From: Candidatus Peregrinibacteria bacterium Gr01-1014_25
GTDB lineage: Bacteria; Patescibacteriota; Gracilibacteria; Peribacterales; Peribacteraceae
Reading direction: 5' to 3'
NCBI GenBank assembly: GCA_007376205.1
Contig: VMFU01000002.1
Location: forward strand, 47,423 to 111,422
Length of the DNA stretch: 64,000 bases
The notes beneath the pieces are model-generated. The model saw only the letters and a program-made list of their open reading frames with translations, ran no database searches and was not told where the DNA came from. This document shows, in pieces, positions 15,717 to 25,955 of the stretch. Position numbers and translations under genes: made by a program. The first letter of the stretch is position 1; the number at the start of each line of letters is the position of its first letter.

Positions 15717-18629
15717 ATGGATGCCATCGTCGTCAAAGGCGCGCGGATGCACAACCTCAAGAACATCGATGTCCGCATCCCCCGCAACAAACTCACGGTC
15801 ATCACCGGCGTGTCCGGATCGGGGAAGTCCACGCTCGCGTTCGACACGATCTTCGCGGAGGGGCAGCGGCGGTACGTGGAGAGCCTCTCGGCGTACGCGC
15901 GGCAGTTCATCGCGCAGATGGAGAAGCCCGACGTCGACTCCATCGACGGCTTGAGTCCCGCGATCAGCATCGACCAGAAGACGGCGCCGCGCAATCCGCG
16001 CTCGACCGTCGGAACAGTGACGGAGATCTACGACTACATGCGCCTGCTATGGGCAAAGATCGGCAAGGTTCACTGCACGGTCTGCGGTCGGCAGCTGCAG
16101 CGGCAATCCGCGACGCAGATCGTGGAGGCCATCGCGCGCATGTCGGAGGGCAAAAAGCTCTTCCTCCTCGCGCCGGTCATTCGCGGCCGCAAGGGCGAGC
16201 ACGTGAAGATCATCGACGCGATCAAGCGCGAGGGATTCGTCCGTATGCGCATCGACGGGCAGGTCGTCACCGTGGACGAGGAAGTCACGCTCGACCCGAA
16301 GAAGGTTCACAGCATCGACATCGTCGTCGATCGTCTCGTCGTCCGCGACCTCGCCGCGAAGGAAGAGGGAGTGAATCCCAACCGCACGCGCCTCGCGGAC
16401 TCGGTGGAACTCGCGCTGAAGAAAGGCGAGGGGCTGCTCGTCGCACTCGACGCCGATAGCAAGGAGGAAACGACGTTCTCGGAGGCGTTCGCCTGTCCGG
16501 ATCATCCCGAGGCGCCCGCGCCCGAACTGGAACCGCGCAGCTTCTCATTCAACTCGCCGCACGGCGCCTGCGCGACGTGCCACGGCATCGGCTCGGTGCT
16601 GCAAGTCGACGTCGGCAGCATCATTCCCAATCCGAGCCTGACGCTCGCCGAAGGCGCCATCCACCCGTGGGCCACCTCCGCCAGCCGTATGAACTTCATG
16701 ATGAACGTGCTGGAGGCGCTGGCGGCGGACGTCGGCTTCAGCATGCACACGCCCTGGACGAAGCTGGATGAGAAGCACCGCGACATCATCCTGAACGGTT
16801 ACGACAACCCGCTCACGGTGCACATGGGCGAGGGGCGATCTGGTAACACGTACCGCACGACCTTCGAGGGCGTCATCGCGAACCTGCAACGCCGACACAG
16901 CGAGACCGAGTCGAGCTACGTGCGCCAGCAGATCGAGGAGTACATGCTGGAACTGCCGTGTGCGGATTGCGGCGGCCGCAGGCTCAAGAAGGAAATCCTG
17001 GGCGTGACCGTGGGGAGCAAGAACATCGTGGAGGTCACGGACTTGAGCGTGGAGGAGGCGGAGGGATTTTTCTCCTCCTTGATTCCCGCAAAGGCAACCG
17101 AGGCAACCAAGGATGGCAAGGCAACCAAGGATGTCTTGCCCGCTCACGAATACGCGATCGTGAAGAAAGTGCTGCAGGAGATCGTTGCGCGACTGACATT
17201 CCTGCGGAATGTGGGCCTCACGTACCTGACGCTCTCCCGCGCCGCGTCGACGCTCTCCGGCGGCGAGGCGCAGCGCATCCGCCTGGCGACGCAGATCGGC
17301 TCGGCGTTGCAGGGCGTGCTCTATGTGCTCGACGAGCCATCGATCGGCTTGCACCAGAAGGACAACAGCCGGCTGATCGAGACCATGATGCGGCTCCGCG
17401 ACCTGGGGAACACGGTGCTGGTCGTCGAGCACGACGAAGAGACGATCCGCGCCGCGGATTACCTGCTCGAGATCGGTCCGGGTGCCGGCAAGTACGGCGG
17501 GCAAGTCATCGCCCAGGGCACGCCCGACGAACTCATCGCCCATCCCACGTCGACGACAGGCAAGTACTTGAGCCGCGACTTGCGCATCGACCCGCCCGCG
17601 CAGCGCCGCCCGACGGGCAAGAACTGGATCGAGATCACCGACGCCTACCATCACAACCTGCGTCATGTCGACGTGCGCCTGCCGCTCAAGACGTTCATTG
17701 GCATTTCCGGCGTATCCGGATCGGGCAAATCCAGCCTCATCCACGGCATCCTGGCTCCCGAGCTGCAGCGCGTCTTGAACAAGGCCCACGCCAAACCGCA
17801 GAACGTGGGGTCGATCAGCGGCCTGCAGCACCTCGACAAAGCCATCGTCATCGACCAGTCCGCCATCGGCCGCACGCCGCGGAGCAATCCCGCCACGTAC
17901 ACGGGCATCTTCACGGACGTGCGCGATCTGTTCGCCGGCCTGCCCGAAGCGAAGACGCGCGGCTACCAGCCCGGACGTTTCAGCTTCAACGTCAAGGGCG
18001 GGCGGTGCGAGGAATGCGAGGGCGACGGGCTCAAGCGGATCGAGATGCACTTCCTTCCGGACGTCTTCGTCACGTGCGAGGTGTGCCACGGCCAGCGCTA
18101 CAACCGCGAGACGCTCGAAGTGACGTACAAAGGGAAGAACATCGCCGAAGTGCTCGACATGACCATCACGGACGCCGCCGCGTTCTTCGGCGCGATCCCC
18201 GTCGTGCAGAAGAAGTTGCAGACGCTGGAGGACGTCGGCCTCGGCTATCTCCATCTGGGCCAGAGCGCGACGACGCTGTCCGGCGGCGAGGCGCAGCGCA
18301 TCAAACTGGCGACCGAACTCCTCAAGCGCGCGACCGGCCAGACGTTCTACATCCTGGACGAACCGACGACGGGCCTGCACTTCGACGATATCCGGCGTCT
18401 GCTTGCCGTCTTGCAGCGCCTCGTCGACAAAGGCAACACCGTCCTCGTCATCGAGCACAACCTCGACGTGCTGAAGTCCGTCGATCACATCGTGGACCTG
18501 GGACCGGACGGCGGCATCGGCGGCGGGTGGATCGTAGCCGAGGGCACGCCCGAGGAGGTCGCGGACGTCGAGAAGAGCTACACCGGACAGTACCTCAAAC
18601 AGATTCTGCATCCTCCGTCGCGCCGGTGA
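15717..18629 (+). CDS. uvrA: Excinuclease ABC subunit A
   Basis: GVSGSGKSTLAFDTIFAEGQRRYVESLSAYARQF, TLSGGEAQRIRLA, zinc finger CxxC motifs. Confidence 0.98.
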   Translation: MDAIVVKGARMHNLKNIDVRIPRNKLTVITGVSGSGKSTLAFDTIFAEGQRRYVESLSAYARQFIAQMEKPDVDSIDGLSPAISIDQKTAPRNPRSTVGTVTEIYDYMRLLWAKIGKVHCTVCGRQLQRQSATQIVEAIARMSEGKKLFLLAPVIRGRKGEHVKIIDAIKREGFVRMRIDGQVVTVDEEVTLDPKKVHSIDIVVDRLVVRDLAAKEEGVNPNRTRLADSVELALKKGEGLLVALDADSKEETTFSEAFACPDHPEAPAPELEPRSFSFNSPHGACATCHGIGSVLQVDVGSIIPNPSLTLAEGAIHPWATSASRMNFMMNVLEALAADVGFSMHTPWTKLDEKHRDIILNGYDNPLTVHMGEGRSGNTYRTTFEGVIANLQRRHSETESSYVRQQIEEYMLELPCADCGGRRLKKEILGVTVGSKNIVEVTDLSVEEAEGFFSSLIPAKATEATKDGKATKDVLPAHEYAIVKKVLQEIVARLTFLRNVGLTYLTLSRAASTLSGGEAQRIRLATQIGSALQGVLYVLDEPSIGLHQKDNSRLIETMMRLRDLGNTVLVVEHDEETIRAADYLLEIGPGAGKYGGQVIAQGTPDELIAHPTSTTGKYLSRDLRIDPPAQRRPTGKNWIEITDAYHHNLRHVDVRLPLKTFIGISGVSGSGKSSLIHGILAPELQRVLNKAHAKPQNVGSISGLQHLDKAIVIDQSAIGRTPRSNPATYTGIFTDVRDLFAGLPEAKTRGYQPGRFSFNVKGGRCEECEGDGLKRIEMHFLPDVFVTCEVCHGQRYNRETLEVTYKGKNIAEVLDMTITDAAAFFGAIPVVQKKLQTLEDVGLGYLHLGQSATTLSGGEAQRIKLATELLKRATGQTFYILDEPTTGLHFDDIRRLLAVLQRLVDKGNTVLVIEHNLDVLKSVDHIVDLGPDGGIGGGWIVAEGTPEEVADVEKSYTGQYLKQILHPPSRR

Positions 18630-18631
18630 CC

Positions 18632-19594
18632 ATGCGCCCCCTGCATCCCAAGCACCTGTGGGACGGCGTCATCGCGGCCAGCCTCGCGCTTTTCGCCATC
18701 GGTGCGGGTTTCGCCGGGGCCGCCGTCACAAACGGCACGGCGTCGACGTGGCAGATCGCGGCGGGAATCGCGTGCATCGCTGCGCTTGCCATCGTGATCT
18801 ACGGCTCATGGATCGAGCCGCGGCGCATCGCCGAGCGCCGCCTCCGCCTCCCCTTCCCCATCCCGGGCTTGCGCATCGCGATCGTCGCGGACATTCACGT
18901 CGGCCACTTCGCCTTCGCACCGTTCGTCGCCCGCCTCGTCGAGCGCATCAACGCGACGAAGCCCGACATCATTCTCCTCCCCGGAGATTTCCTCTCCGAC
19001 AGCGAGACGGACATCGCCGATCTGGAACCCCTGCGGCATCTCTCCGCGCGCCACGGGACATTCGCGGTCATCGGGAACCACGACAGCGGACACTACATCA
19101 ACATCCGCCAGCGGCCCTGGAATGGCGCGGACCGCAGCGCGGAATTGAGCGATTTCCTGGAAAAACGCGCGATCACGGTCCTGCGCAACCGCAGCGTGAC
19201 GATCCATGCCGGCGGTAGGGACATCGTCATCGCCGGCATCGACGATCTGTGGCCGACCGTTCCCGCGGCCGTCCCGCCGTTCCTTGCATCACTCGATCCC
19301 GCGCTGCCTACGATTCTCGTGTCGCACCATCCGGACGCCATCGAGCTCGCCGACGCGCGGCGCGCTCATCTCATCGTCAGCGGACACACGCATGGAGGCC
19401 AGATCCGCCTGCCGATCATCGGTCCGCTCCTGCCCGTGCCGACCGCACTCGGTCGTCGTTTCTCGCGCGGTGTGTTCCGCATCAGCCCCACCTGCACGCT
19501 GTTCATCACCCACGGTGTCGGCGCGACGGAATTGCGCTCGCGCCTGTGCGCGACGCCGGAAGTGGTTGTGATAGAAACGGAGAATGCAGAGTAA
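18632..19594 (+). CDS. Membrane-anchored metallophosphoesterase
   Basis: Two N-terminal TM; IVADIHVGH, LLPGDFLSD, VIGNHDSG, VSHHPD, SGHTHGGQIRLP. Confidence 0.92.
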   Translation: MRPLHPKHLWDGVIAASLALFAIGAGFAGAAVTNGTASTWQIAAGIACIAALAIVIYGSWIEPRRIAERRLRLPFPIPGLRIAIVADIHVGHFAFAPFVARLVERINATKPDIILLPGDFLSDSETDIADLEPLRHLSARHGTFAVIGNHDSGHYINIRQRPWNGADRSAELSDFLEKRAITVLRNRSVTIHAGGRDIVIAGIDDLWPTVPAAVPPFLASLDPALPTILVSHHPDAIELADARRAHLIVSGHTHGGQIRLPIIGPLLPVPTALGRRFSRGVFRISPTCTLFITHGVGATELRSRLCATPEVVVIETENAE

Positions 19595-19611
19595 TTCTTT
19601 CCAATATTCTC

Positions 19612-20103
19612 ATGAGCACCATGCATCGTCACTTCACCGCCACCGCATTCGTGGTCGATGACCGGGGCCGCACGCTGCTCCTGTGGCATAAGCGGTTACA
19701 GCGATGGATGCCGCCCGGCGGACACTGCGATCCTGATGAAACACCGGAGGAGACGGCGCGACGTGAATGCCTGGAGGAGACCGGACTGGATGTCGAGATC
19801 GTCGGCGATGTGCAGGACGATCTCTTCGCCGGAACGCCGGAGGAGGGCCGGATGCTGACGAAACCCATCGCCATGCTCCTCGAGAACATCCCCGAAAGCC
19901 GCGAGCGCAACGAACCCGCGCACCAACACATGGACTTCCTCTTCCGCGCCCGCCCCATTGACAGTCGCCAGCCGCTGACGCTCGCCGAGGACGAGGGCCG
20001 CGAGCTGAAATGGTTCACGCCGGAAGAAATCGCCGCGCTGCCCGAGGATCAGATTTTCGCCAATGTGCGGCGGTATGCCTTGGCGATGTGCGGGAGGCGA
20101 TAA
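19612..20103 (+). CDS. Nudix hydrolase
   Basis: PGGHCDPDETPEETARRECLEETGLDV. Confidence 0.92.
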   Translation: MSTMHRHFTATAFVVDDRGRTLLLWHKRLQRWMPPGGHCDPDETPEETARRECLEETGLDVEIVGDVQDDLFAGTPEEGRMLTKPIAMLLENIPESRERNEPAHQHMDFLFRARPIDSRQPLTLAEDEGRELKWFTPEEIAALPEDQIFANVRRYALAMCGRR

Positions 20104-20179
20104 GCGCAGGCGGCAGCAATATCTCCGCATATCGCCTATCGCTTCCGGCCCTCATCATCCTGTATACTACACTGTCCTT

Positions 20180-22948
20180 ATGACGTGGGCAGCGTTCAGC
20201 CGGCTCCTCTCCGCCTTTCCCGCAAAGGACCGCGAACGCATCCGCAGCGCCTTCGAACTGGCGGAGCAGGCGCACAGGGGGCAGCAGCGCAAGTCCGGCG
20301 AGCCGTACGTCCACCATCCCATCGCCGTGGCGACCATCTTGGTCGGCATGGGCGCCGACACCGACACCATCGTCGCCGCGCTGCTCCATGACACGATCGA
20401 GGACACGCCCGTCACCCTCGAGCAGGTACGGTCACAATTCGGCGACGCGGTGGCACGGCTCGTCGACGGCGTGACGAAACTCTGCCACGAGGATCTGGAA
20501 GGACGCGCGACGCTGGACGAGAAGATCGAAACCCTCCGGAAGATGTTCTCAGCCCTGCAGGACGACGTCCGCATCATGGTGATCAAGCTCGCCGACCGCC
20601 TGCACAACATGCAGACCGCCGAGTTCCTTGCCCCGGAGAAACGCAGAATGCTCGCGGAAGAAACGCGCGAGTCGTACGTGAAGATCGCCGACCGCCTGTG
20701 CATGCAGGATCTGCGCGACGAGCTGGAGGCGCTGTGCCTGGACATCATCGATCCCGAGCTGTTCCGACAGCTCCAGATCGCGCGCGACAGCATCGACGAA
20801 TCGGCCGCCAGCCTCATCGCGATGGTGGATGGCGGGATGGAGAACCATCCGGCGTACGGCGATCTGCTCGAGATTATCCACGAGCCGCGGCCGTGGGAAA
20901 CGCTCGCAAGCCAACTGCAGCGCAGCGGCTACGCCGCGTCGGGCGCGCCGCCCATCGCGCTCGTGTTCGTCTGCCGGGACCGCGACACCTGCTACCGCAT
21001 CATGGGCACGCTGCATGAGCGATGGAAGCGCGAAGTCATGTCCTTCCAGGATTTCATCAACGCGCCGCAGGTCAACGGCTATCGCGGTTTGCATACGACG
21101 ATCATCCTGGGCGACGGCACGCGCGTCCGCTGCAAGATCCGCACGCCCGAGATGCACCTGTACGCGCGCAAGGGGGTGGCGACCCGCTGTTTCGACAGCG
21201 CGGCGAAGAGCATCCTGGATTACCTGTCGTGGGCGGAGCAGATCTCGCCTCTTACGGAGCAGACGCGCGACCGCAGCCAGGAATTCTGGGATAGCTTGCA
21301 GAGCGATATTCTTGGCGAATCCATCGTGGTCCACGGACCCGCGGATCAGGCGGTGTACCTCCCGACCGGCGCGACGGCGCTGGACGGAGCGTTCTACCTC
21401 TTCCGCAGTGAAGCATTGCGCACACGCGCGATATTGGTGAACGGCCAGGAGGTCCCCTTCGCGCAGCCGCTCCACCACGCCGACGCGCTGACCATCACGC
21501 TTGCGCCCGAACCGACCGTCCAGCGCGAGTGGCTGGCGTGGGTGCATACCGGATTCTCGACGGCGCAGATCCGCGCGGCCATCGCCTTGAGCGTGTCGGC
21601 GGACGACAAGCTCCTCCTGGGAAAGACTCTCCTGCAGCGCATATTGAGCGACCGGCGCCGGGGGTTCATCGAGGAATTCGCCGAGAGCAGCATTCGGGAC
21701 AGCCTGCAGCGACTCGGGATGCGGTCGATGGACGACGTGTACGCGGCCATCGCCGACGGACGCCTGGATCCCGCGACGGCGTACGACGCCATGTTCCCGC
21801 CGGCACGGACACGCAACGAAGAAGCGCGCTCACCCTACATCGTGCGATTCTCCTACGACATGAATGACTTGGCGGCACTGACGCGGATCATGGAGGTCTA
21901 CAAGAAGTACTCCTCGCATATCCGCGGTGCCCGCGCCTTGCCCGTCCCTCCGCATAACCCACGCAAATTGAGCATCCGTCTGCGGTACTTTCTCACCGCA
22001 CAGGAGCAACGCTCGCTCCTCACCGATCTGCGCGCGGCGGGGGCGGGGAACGTCGCTGTTGTCGAACGCATCGAACGCCTGTTCCCGCTCCTCTTGACGG
22101 TCATTCTCCTGTGGGCACTGAACCCCGTCGCCGCCAAGTGGCTCATGTTGCACGGCTCGACGCCGCTCTCGCTGCTTACGCTCCGCCTCCTCGTCACGTC
22201 CGTCTTGAGCGCGCTGTTCTTCGGCGTCTGGCGCATCTGGACGCGGTCGACAGTCGGTTCGCTCCGTTCGGCCTACCGCATCGCGCTGCTGCCGGCTCTC
22301 CTCACGTTTGCGCTGGCGACGTTCACCTACCACGCGCTGGAATCGATGGCCCCTTCCGCGCACCTCACCATCCTGCGCTTCAACGTTCTGCTCCTGCCCG
22401 CGCTGGCACTCCTCCTGCGCAAATTCTCCCTGCGCATCGCCCTCGCCAGCATCGTCATTTTCCTCGTGAGCACGGTGTTGCTCATGTGGTCCCCGGGCTA
22501 CGCGCCGTACGTCGGCTTCGGCTTCTCACTCCTTTCCCTGCTCACCTACGTCCTCTACTCGCTCGCCGTCGAGAGCACGCTGCAGAAACACAAGATCGAG
22601 GTGCGTTATCCTCTGCTATTGTTCTACACCGGACTTATCCTGGGGATCATTGGATCGGTTCTGGCGCTGCTGCAGCCGTTCGCGGCGCTGCTGCCGAATT
22701 TCTGGTTGGTGTGCCTGTATGTGGCCGCATGCGTGTTTATCCCGCACACATGCTTCTACGCCCTGCTCAAGCGGCAACCGTTCCGGTACGTCACGGACCT
22801 CTTCCTCCTCGAAATCCCCATCGCGGCCGTGGCGGAGTACGCCTTCCTCGGCCTGCACCTGTCACTGATCAGCTACTTGCTCATCGGCGCCGCTCTGCTT
22901 GGGATCCTGCTATTACGCCTTCGCCACTACAGCCGTCTGGTTATCTAA
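20180..22948 (+). CDS. RelA/SpoT-family protein fused to EamA/DMT-like membrane domain
   Basis: HD: LLHDTIEDT and KLADRLHNMQT; synthetase-like VNGYRGLHTTI; TGS VYLPTGATALDGAFYLF; C-terminal ~290 aa with about 10 hydrophobic helices. Confidence 0.85.
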   Translation: MTWAAFSRLLSAFPAKDRERIRSAFELAEQAHRGQQRKSGEPYVHHPIAVATILVGMGADTDTIVAALLHDTIEDTPVTLEQVRSQFGDAVARLVDGVTKLCHEDLEGRATLDEKIETLRKMFSALQDDVRIMVIKLADRLHNMQTAEFLAPEKRRMLAEETRESYVKIADRLCMQDLRDELEALCLDIIDPELFRQLQIARDSIDESAASLIAMVDGGMENHPAYGDLLEIIHEPRPWETLASQLQRSGYAASGAPPIALVFVCRDRDTCYRIMGTLHERWKREVMSFQDFINAPQVNGYRGLHTTIILGDGTRVRCKIRTPEMHLYARKGVATRCFDSAAKSILDYLSWAEQISPLTEQTRDRSQEFWDSLQSDILGESIVVHGPADQAVYLPTGATALDGAFYLFRSEALRTRAILVNGQEVPFAQPLHHADALTITLAPEPTVQREWLAWVHTGFSTAQIRAAIALSVSADDKLLLGKTLLQRILSDRRRGFIEEFAESSIRDSLQRLGMRSMDDVYAAIADGRLDPATAYDAMFPPARTRNEEARSPYIVRFSYDMNDLAALTRIMEVYKKYSSHIRGARALPVPPHNPRKLSIRLRYFLTAQEQRSLLTDLRAAGAGNVAVVERIERLFPLLLTVILLWALNPVAAKWLMLHGSTPLSLLTLRLLVTSVLSALFFGVWRIWTRSTVGSLRSAYRIALLPALLTFALATFTYHALESMAPSAHLTILRFNVLLLPALALLLRKFSLRIALASIVIFLVSTVLLMWSPGYAPYVGFGFSLLSLLTYVLYSLAVESTLQKHKIEVRYPLLLFYTGLILGIIGSVLALLQPFAALLPNFWLVCLYVAACVFIPHTCFYALLKRQPFRYVTDLFLLEIPIAAVAEYAFLGLHLSLISYLLIGAALLGILLLRLRHYSRLVI

Positions 22949-24151
22949 GGTGCCCCACGCGGCATGGTCGCCACGTGCGATCGCAGCCCGCATGGTCGCC
23001 GTGAATGACACGGCCCGCTCGCGGAGCATTTTCAGGTCCCACCCTTTGGAGAGCAGCAAGCCGTTCTCCTGCTCGAGGATCTCAATATCGTCCTTGAGCA
23101 TCTCGTGATACACGGTCCAGTACATACGGATCTTCGGGTCATCGCACAGGATCGTGTTGTACTGCTGGCGATACCCCATCGGGGCGGACCGGTCGTTGTG
23201 CTGGCGGCTGGGGACGTTGTAAATGTTCAACAGCTGCTGGCCCGGCCGTCCGACGGCGCCGATATTGAAGACCACTTCGCTGCTGCCAAGCCCGTAGGCC
23301 GCGCGGAACAGGATGTCCTTCGCCGCTCCGGCAATGCCCAGTCGCCGCAGGCTCTCGCCTTCCCACGCATCCGGCAGCCGCGTGCCTTGGAGTTCGCCTT
23401 CGTATTCCGCCGTCCGCAGTTCGTTGCGCACGCTGGACCGGCAGAGCACCATGATTTCTCCGATCCTCGGCTTGATGGATTCGTTGATGAAATCCGGAGG
23501 GAACGCGTCGCGCAGGTCATACTGCGGCCAGTCCTTGTGCAGCCCCGTCCTAAGATCGCGCTCCTCGCCGGGTTGCGGCACCGGCGCGGTGAGGGGCGGG
23601 CGGCTCAAGGCGCAAATGGATCCGATGGTAATCACGATGTCCTCGCGCACCTCCAAGCCGATCATGATGATCATGCCCTGCTTGAGGAGCGTGCGTATCT
23701 GTTCCGGAGACAGCCGGCCGGCATGGCCGCCTTCGTTATGGAAGATGGCGATCGCGTCCTCCATCTGCCGATTCAGTCCGTTCGGGAGGCGCTCCGGTCC
23801 ATCTGGCGGCGGCGGGAGACGCGATCCTGCCTGCAGGCGATCGAGCCAATGGACGAACGGATCCTCGACATTGCAGAAACGCCGTACATCCAGCTCGGGG
23901 TCGATGGGGTTGCCGGCCATGTCGCGACCGCCGAGCCGGAAGCGCACGCGGCTGACGAGTTCGCTGTCGATCGGCAATAGGGGCTTGTGCATTTTCCGCG
24001 CGGGGGGGATCGGGGTGCGCAGTCCCCTGCGAAATTCCTCATGCTGACGAAAGAGTCCTGGAGGGATCTCACCCTGTGGCTGCCCTCCCGCTCGCTGGGG
24101 GTCGGGGTCATCACTGCCTTGCCGGATGTCGGTCATCGTCACGCGCCGCAT
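22913..24151 (-). CDS. hypothetical protein
   Basis: 412 aa ORF, coherent composition, no family recognised. Confidence 0.6.
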   Translation of the reverse strand: MRRVTMTDIRQGSDDPDPQRAGGQPQGEIPPGLFRQHEEFRRGLRTPIPPARKMHKPLLPIDSELVSRVRFRLGGRDMAGNPIDPELDVRRFCNVEDPFVHWLDRLQAGSRLPPPPDGPERLPNGLNRQMEDAIAIFHNEGGHAGRLSPEQIRTLLKQGMIIMIGLEVREDIVITIGSICALSRPPLTAPVPQPGEERDLRTGLHKDWPQYDLRDAFPPDFINESIKPRIGEIMVLCRSSVRNELRTAEYEGELQGTRLPDAWEGESLRRLGIAGAAKDILFRAAYGLGSSEVVFNIGAVGRPGQQLLNIYNVPSRQHNDRSAPMGYRQQYNTILCDDPKIRMYWTVYHEMLKDDIEILEQENGLLLSKGWDLKMLRERAVSFTATMRAAIARGDHAAWGTLDNQTAVVAKA

Positions 24152-24219
24152 GCGTTAGCAAAGGGAGGTAAGGGAACAGCAGACATCATTGTTGATTTGG
24201 CCAACAAGTCAAGCTGACC

Positions 24220-24681
24220 CTATGCCGCTGCCTTGTCTGGTGTATACCCCTTCATGCGCAGCTTATCGACGATGGTCTGGAATTCGTCCGTGAGCGAGGA
24301 CAGCGTGTGCTGGACCAACTGCTCCATGTTGGCAAATTTCTGCGCGGCAATGGCATCACCAACGTCATCATCAATATCGCTGATAACGTCGTCGAAGTCC
24401 GTGCAGCCCAGAAGACGGGCAATGGTCAGCATCTGGTTATGCCGGACCGTTGTCAGACTCTTGTATTCCGTCGTCGACGTATCGGGGAGAACTTCGGGCT
24501 GGAGCAATTTCTGATCTTCCAGGTAGAGCGAGAGCACGGTTTCGATCGCCAAGCGGACCATGGCGCGGCGCGCCCTGTGCTCCTTGATAGCTCGGCTCAA
24601 ATCGCCGCTTCCCCCCGCTTCCGGGGAGATGAGAGGCTGGTCGATGCCCACAGGGGGGTTGTCGAGCACGGGCATAGTCAC
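24220..24681 (-). CDS. hypothetical protein
   Basis: 153 aa ORF, acidic helical composition. Confidence 0.55.
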   Translation of the reverse strand: MTMPVLDNPPVGIDQPLISPEAGGSGDLSRAIKEHRARRAMVRLAIETVLSLYLEDQKLLQPEVLPDTSTTEYKSLTTVRHNQMLTIARLLGCTDFDDVISDIDDDVGDAIAAQKFANMEQLVQHTLSSLTDEFQTIVDKLRMKGYTPDKAAA

Positions 24682-24779
24682 AGTAGAGTATGGCAGCGTC
24701 GAAGTGTATGAACTGCCCTGGCAAAGTCAATGCAAAGCACGAGTATTAGCCAAAAACCGATCACTTTTTGTATACACAC

Positions 24780-25934
24780 TCAAATTTTCCACGTTTTGTG
24801 CTTCTCCTCCTCGCCCAAAAACCGCTCGTAGAGCTGGAATGACGGATGCGTATAGCGTTTATCCGTCTTCTCCCTGCTCATCGCGATGAGCTCCTGCAGC
24901 TGCGCGTCGGTCAGAAAATCCTGTTCGACAAAGCGCGAGACGTACCGCGTCACGGCGCCGTCATCCGCCCTGAACCGGTCGATCGGTCCGTAGCGCGCGC
25001 GGCGCATCGTAATGCTGCGGTCCATGCCCATGCCGCGATCGCCGTGCGATGCGTGCCAGTCCTCGGTAAAGAGGAGGCGGAAACCGGCCAGGCGCATCGC
25101 ATGCAGGAAGTACATGCGCGTCTCCCACTGCACCGCCGTGATGTACGGGGAATCGAGCGCGGCGGCGACGCCTCCTTCCGCGTACTCGTTGCCGAGATCC
25201 AGGAACGTCCGATCCGCGTCATTCGTTCGCATACGCCAATCGATGGCCGCTCCCGCCTGGTGACCGGCCAGCCCCGGGGATGGGGCCGTCAGGCTCGATG
25301 TCACGCGCTTCACGTCCTGCCAGGACCACGTGGGAAAGTCGCGGGCGATGCGCAGGGTGCGGCGGATGAACAGCCCCTTCTGCACCTGCCAGGGCCGCCA
25401 GCAATCTTCGACATGCGCGTGCACGCCGATGTCCCCTATCGCCCTGCACACCATCGCGAATTTCTCCGCCACTTCCCTGCGTACCCAGAACACGCGGCGC
25501 CGGCCGGCCCACGAGCCGCACGCGTCGTGGAAATGCCCCACGCTGAATGACGCATCGACTTTCTCACGATCCAGATGGGGGCCGAGCGGCACCATGGGCT
25601 CGTCGCATTCGTCGATCTGAATTTGCCGCAGCCGGTCCTGCTGGGCCGCCGTCTGCATGGCGTAGACCGGGTGCAGCGCTTCGTCGAGCGCGCGTTTCTG
25701 TTGCGCCGACAACGACTCGACGAGGCATCCCTTCGCTGGCAATGGAAGAGGAAGAGCGTCCTGACCCAAGCGGTCGGCTAGGCTGTCAACATTGCGCCGG
25801 ACGCGATCGTAGTGCGGCCGCCCCACGGGCGCGAAGGCAAGGCCGATTGCGCTCTCGATGTCCTTTGGCGCATAGCCGGCAAACCACATAGTGCGTGATT
25901 GTACGTCCACCGGTCGCATGGAGACAACGCCCAT
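24780..25934 (-). CDS. M15-family (VanX/D-Ala-D-Ala dipeptidase-like) peptidase
   Basis: SPGLAGHQAGAAIDW (SxHxxGxAxD-like) and FTEDWHASHGD (ExWH) zinc-peptidase motifs. Confidence 0.65.
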   Translation of the reverse strand: MGVVSMRPVDVQSRTMWFAGYAPKDIESAIGLAFAPVGRPHYDRVRRNVDSLADRLGQDALPLPLPAKGCLVESLSAQQKRALDEALHPVYAMQTAAQQDRLRQIQIDECDEPMVPLGPHLDREKVDASFSVGHFHDACGSWAGRRRVFWVRREVAEKFAMVCRAIGDIGVHAHVEDCWRPWQVQKGLFIRRTLRIARDFPTWSWQDVKRVTSSLTAPSPGLAGHQAGAAIDWRMRTNDADRTFLDLGNEYAEGGVAAALDSPYITAVQWETRMYFLHAMRLAGFRLLFTEDWHASHGDRGMGMDRSITMRRARYGPIDRFRADDGAVTRYVSRFVEQDFLTDAQLQELIAMSREKTDKRYTHPSFQLYERFLGEEEKHKTWKI

Positions 25935-25955
25935 GCGCTGTTACACTCCCCCGGC

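Noticed and set aside
16545-18611. 688-aa minus-strand ORF and the N-terminal part of plus ORF 16958..19594 over uvrA
   Set aside because: Shadow frames of uvrA; only the 18632-19594 part of the latter is a real gene (metallophosphoesterase).
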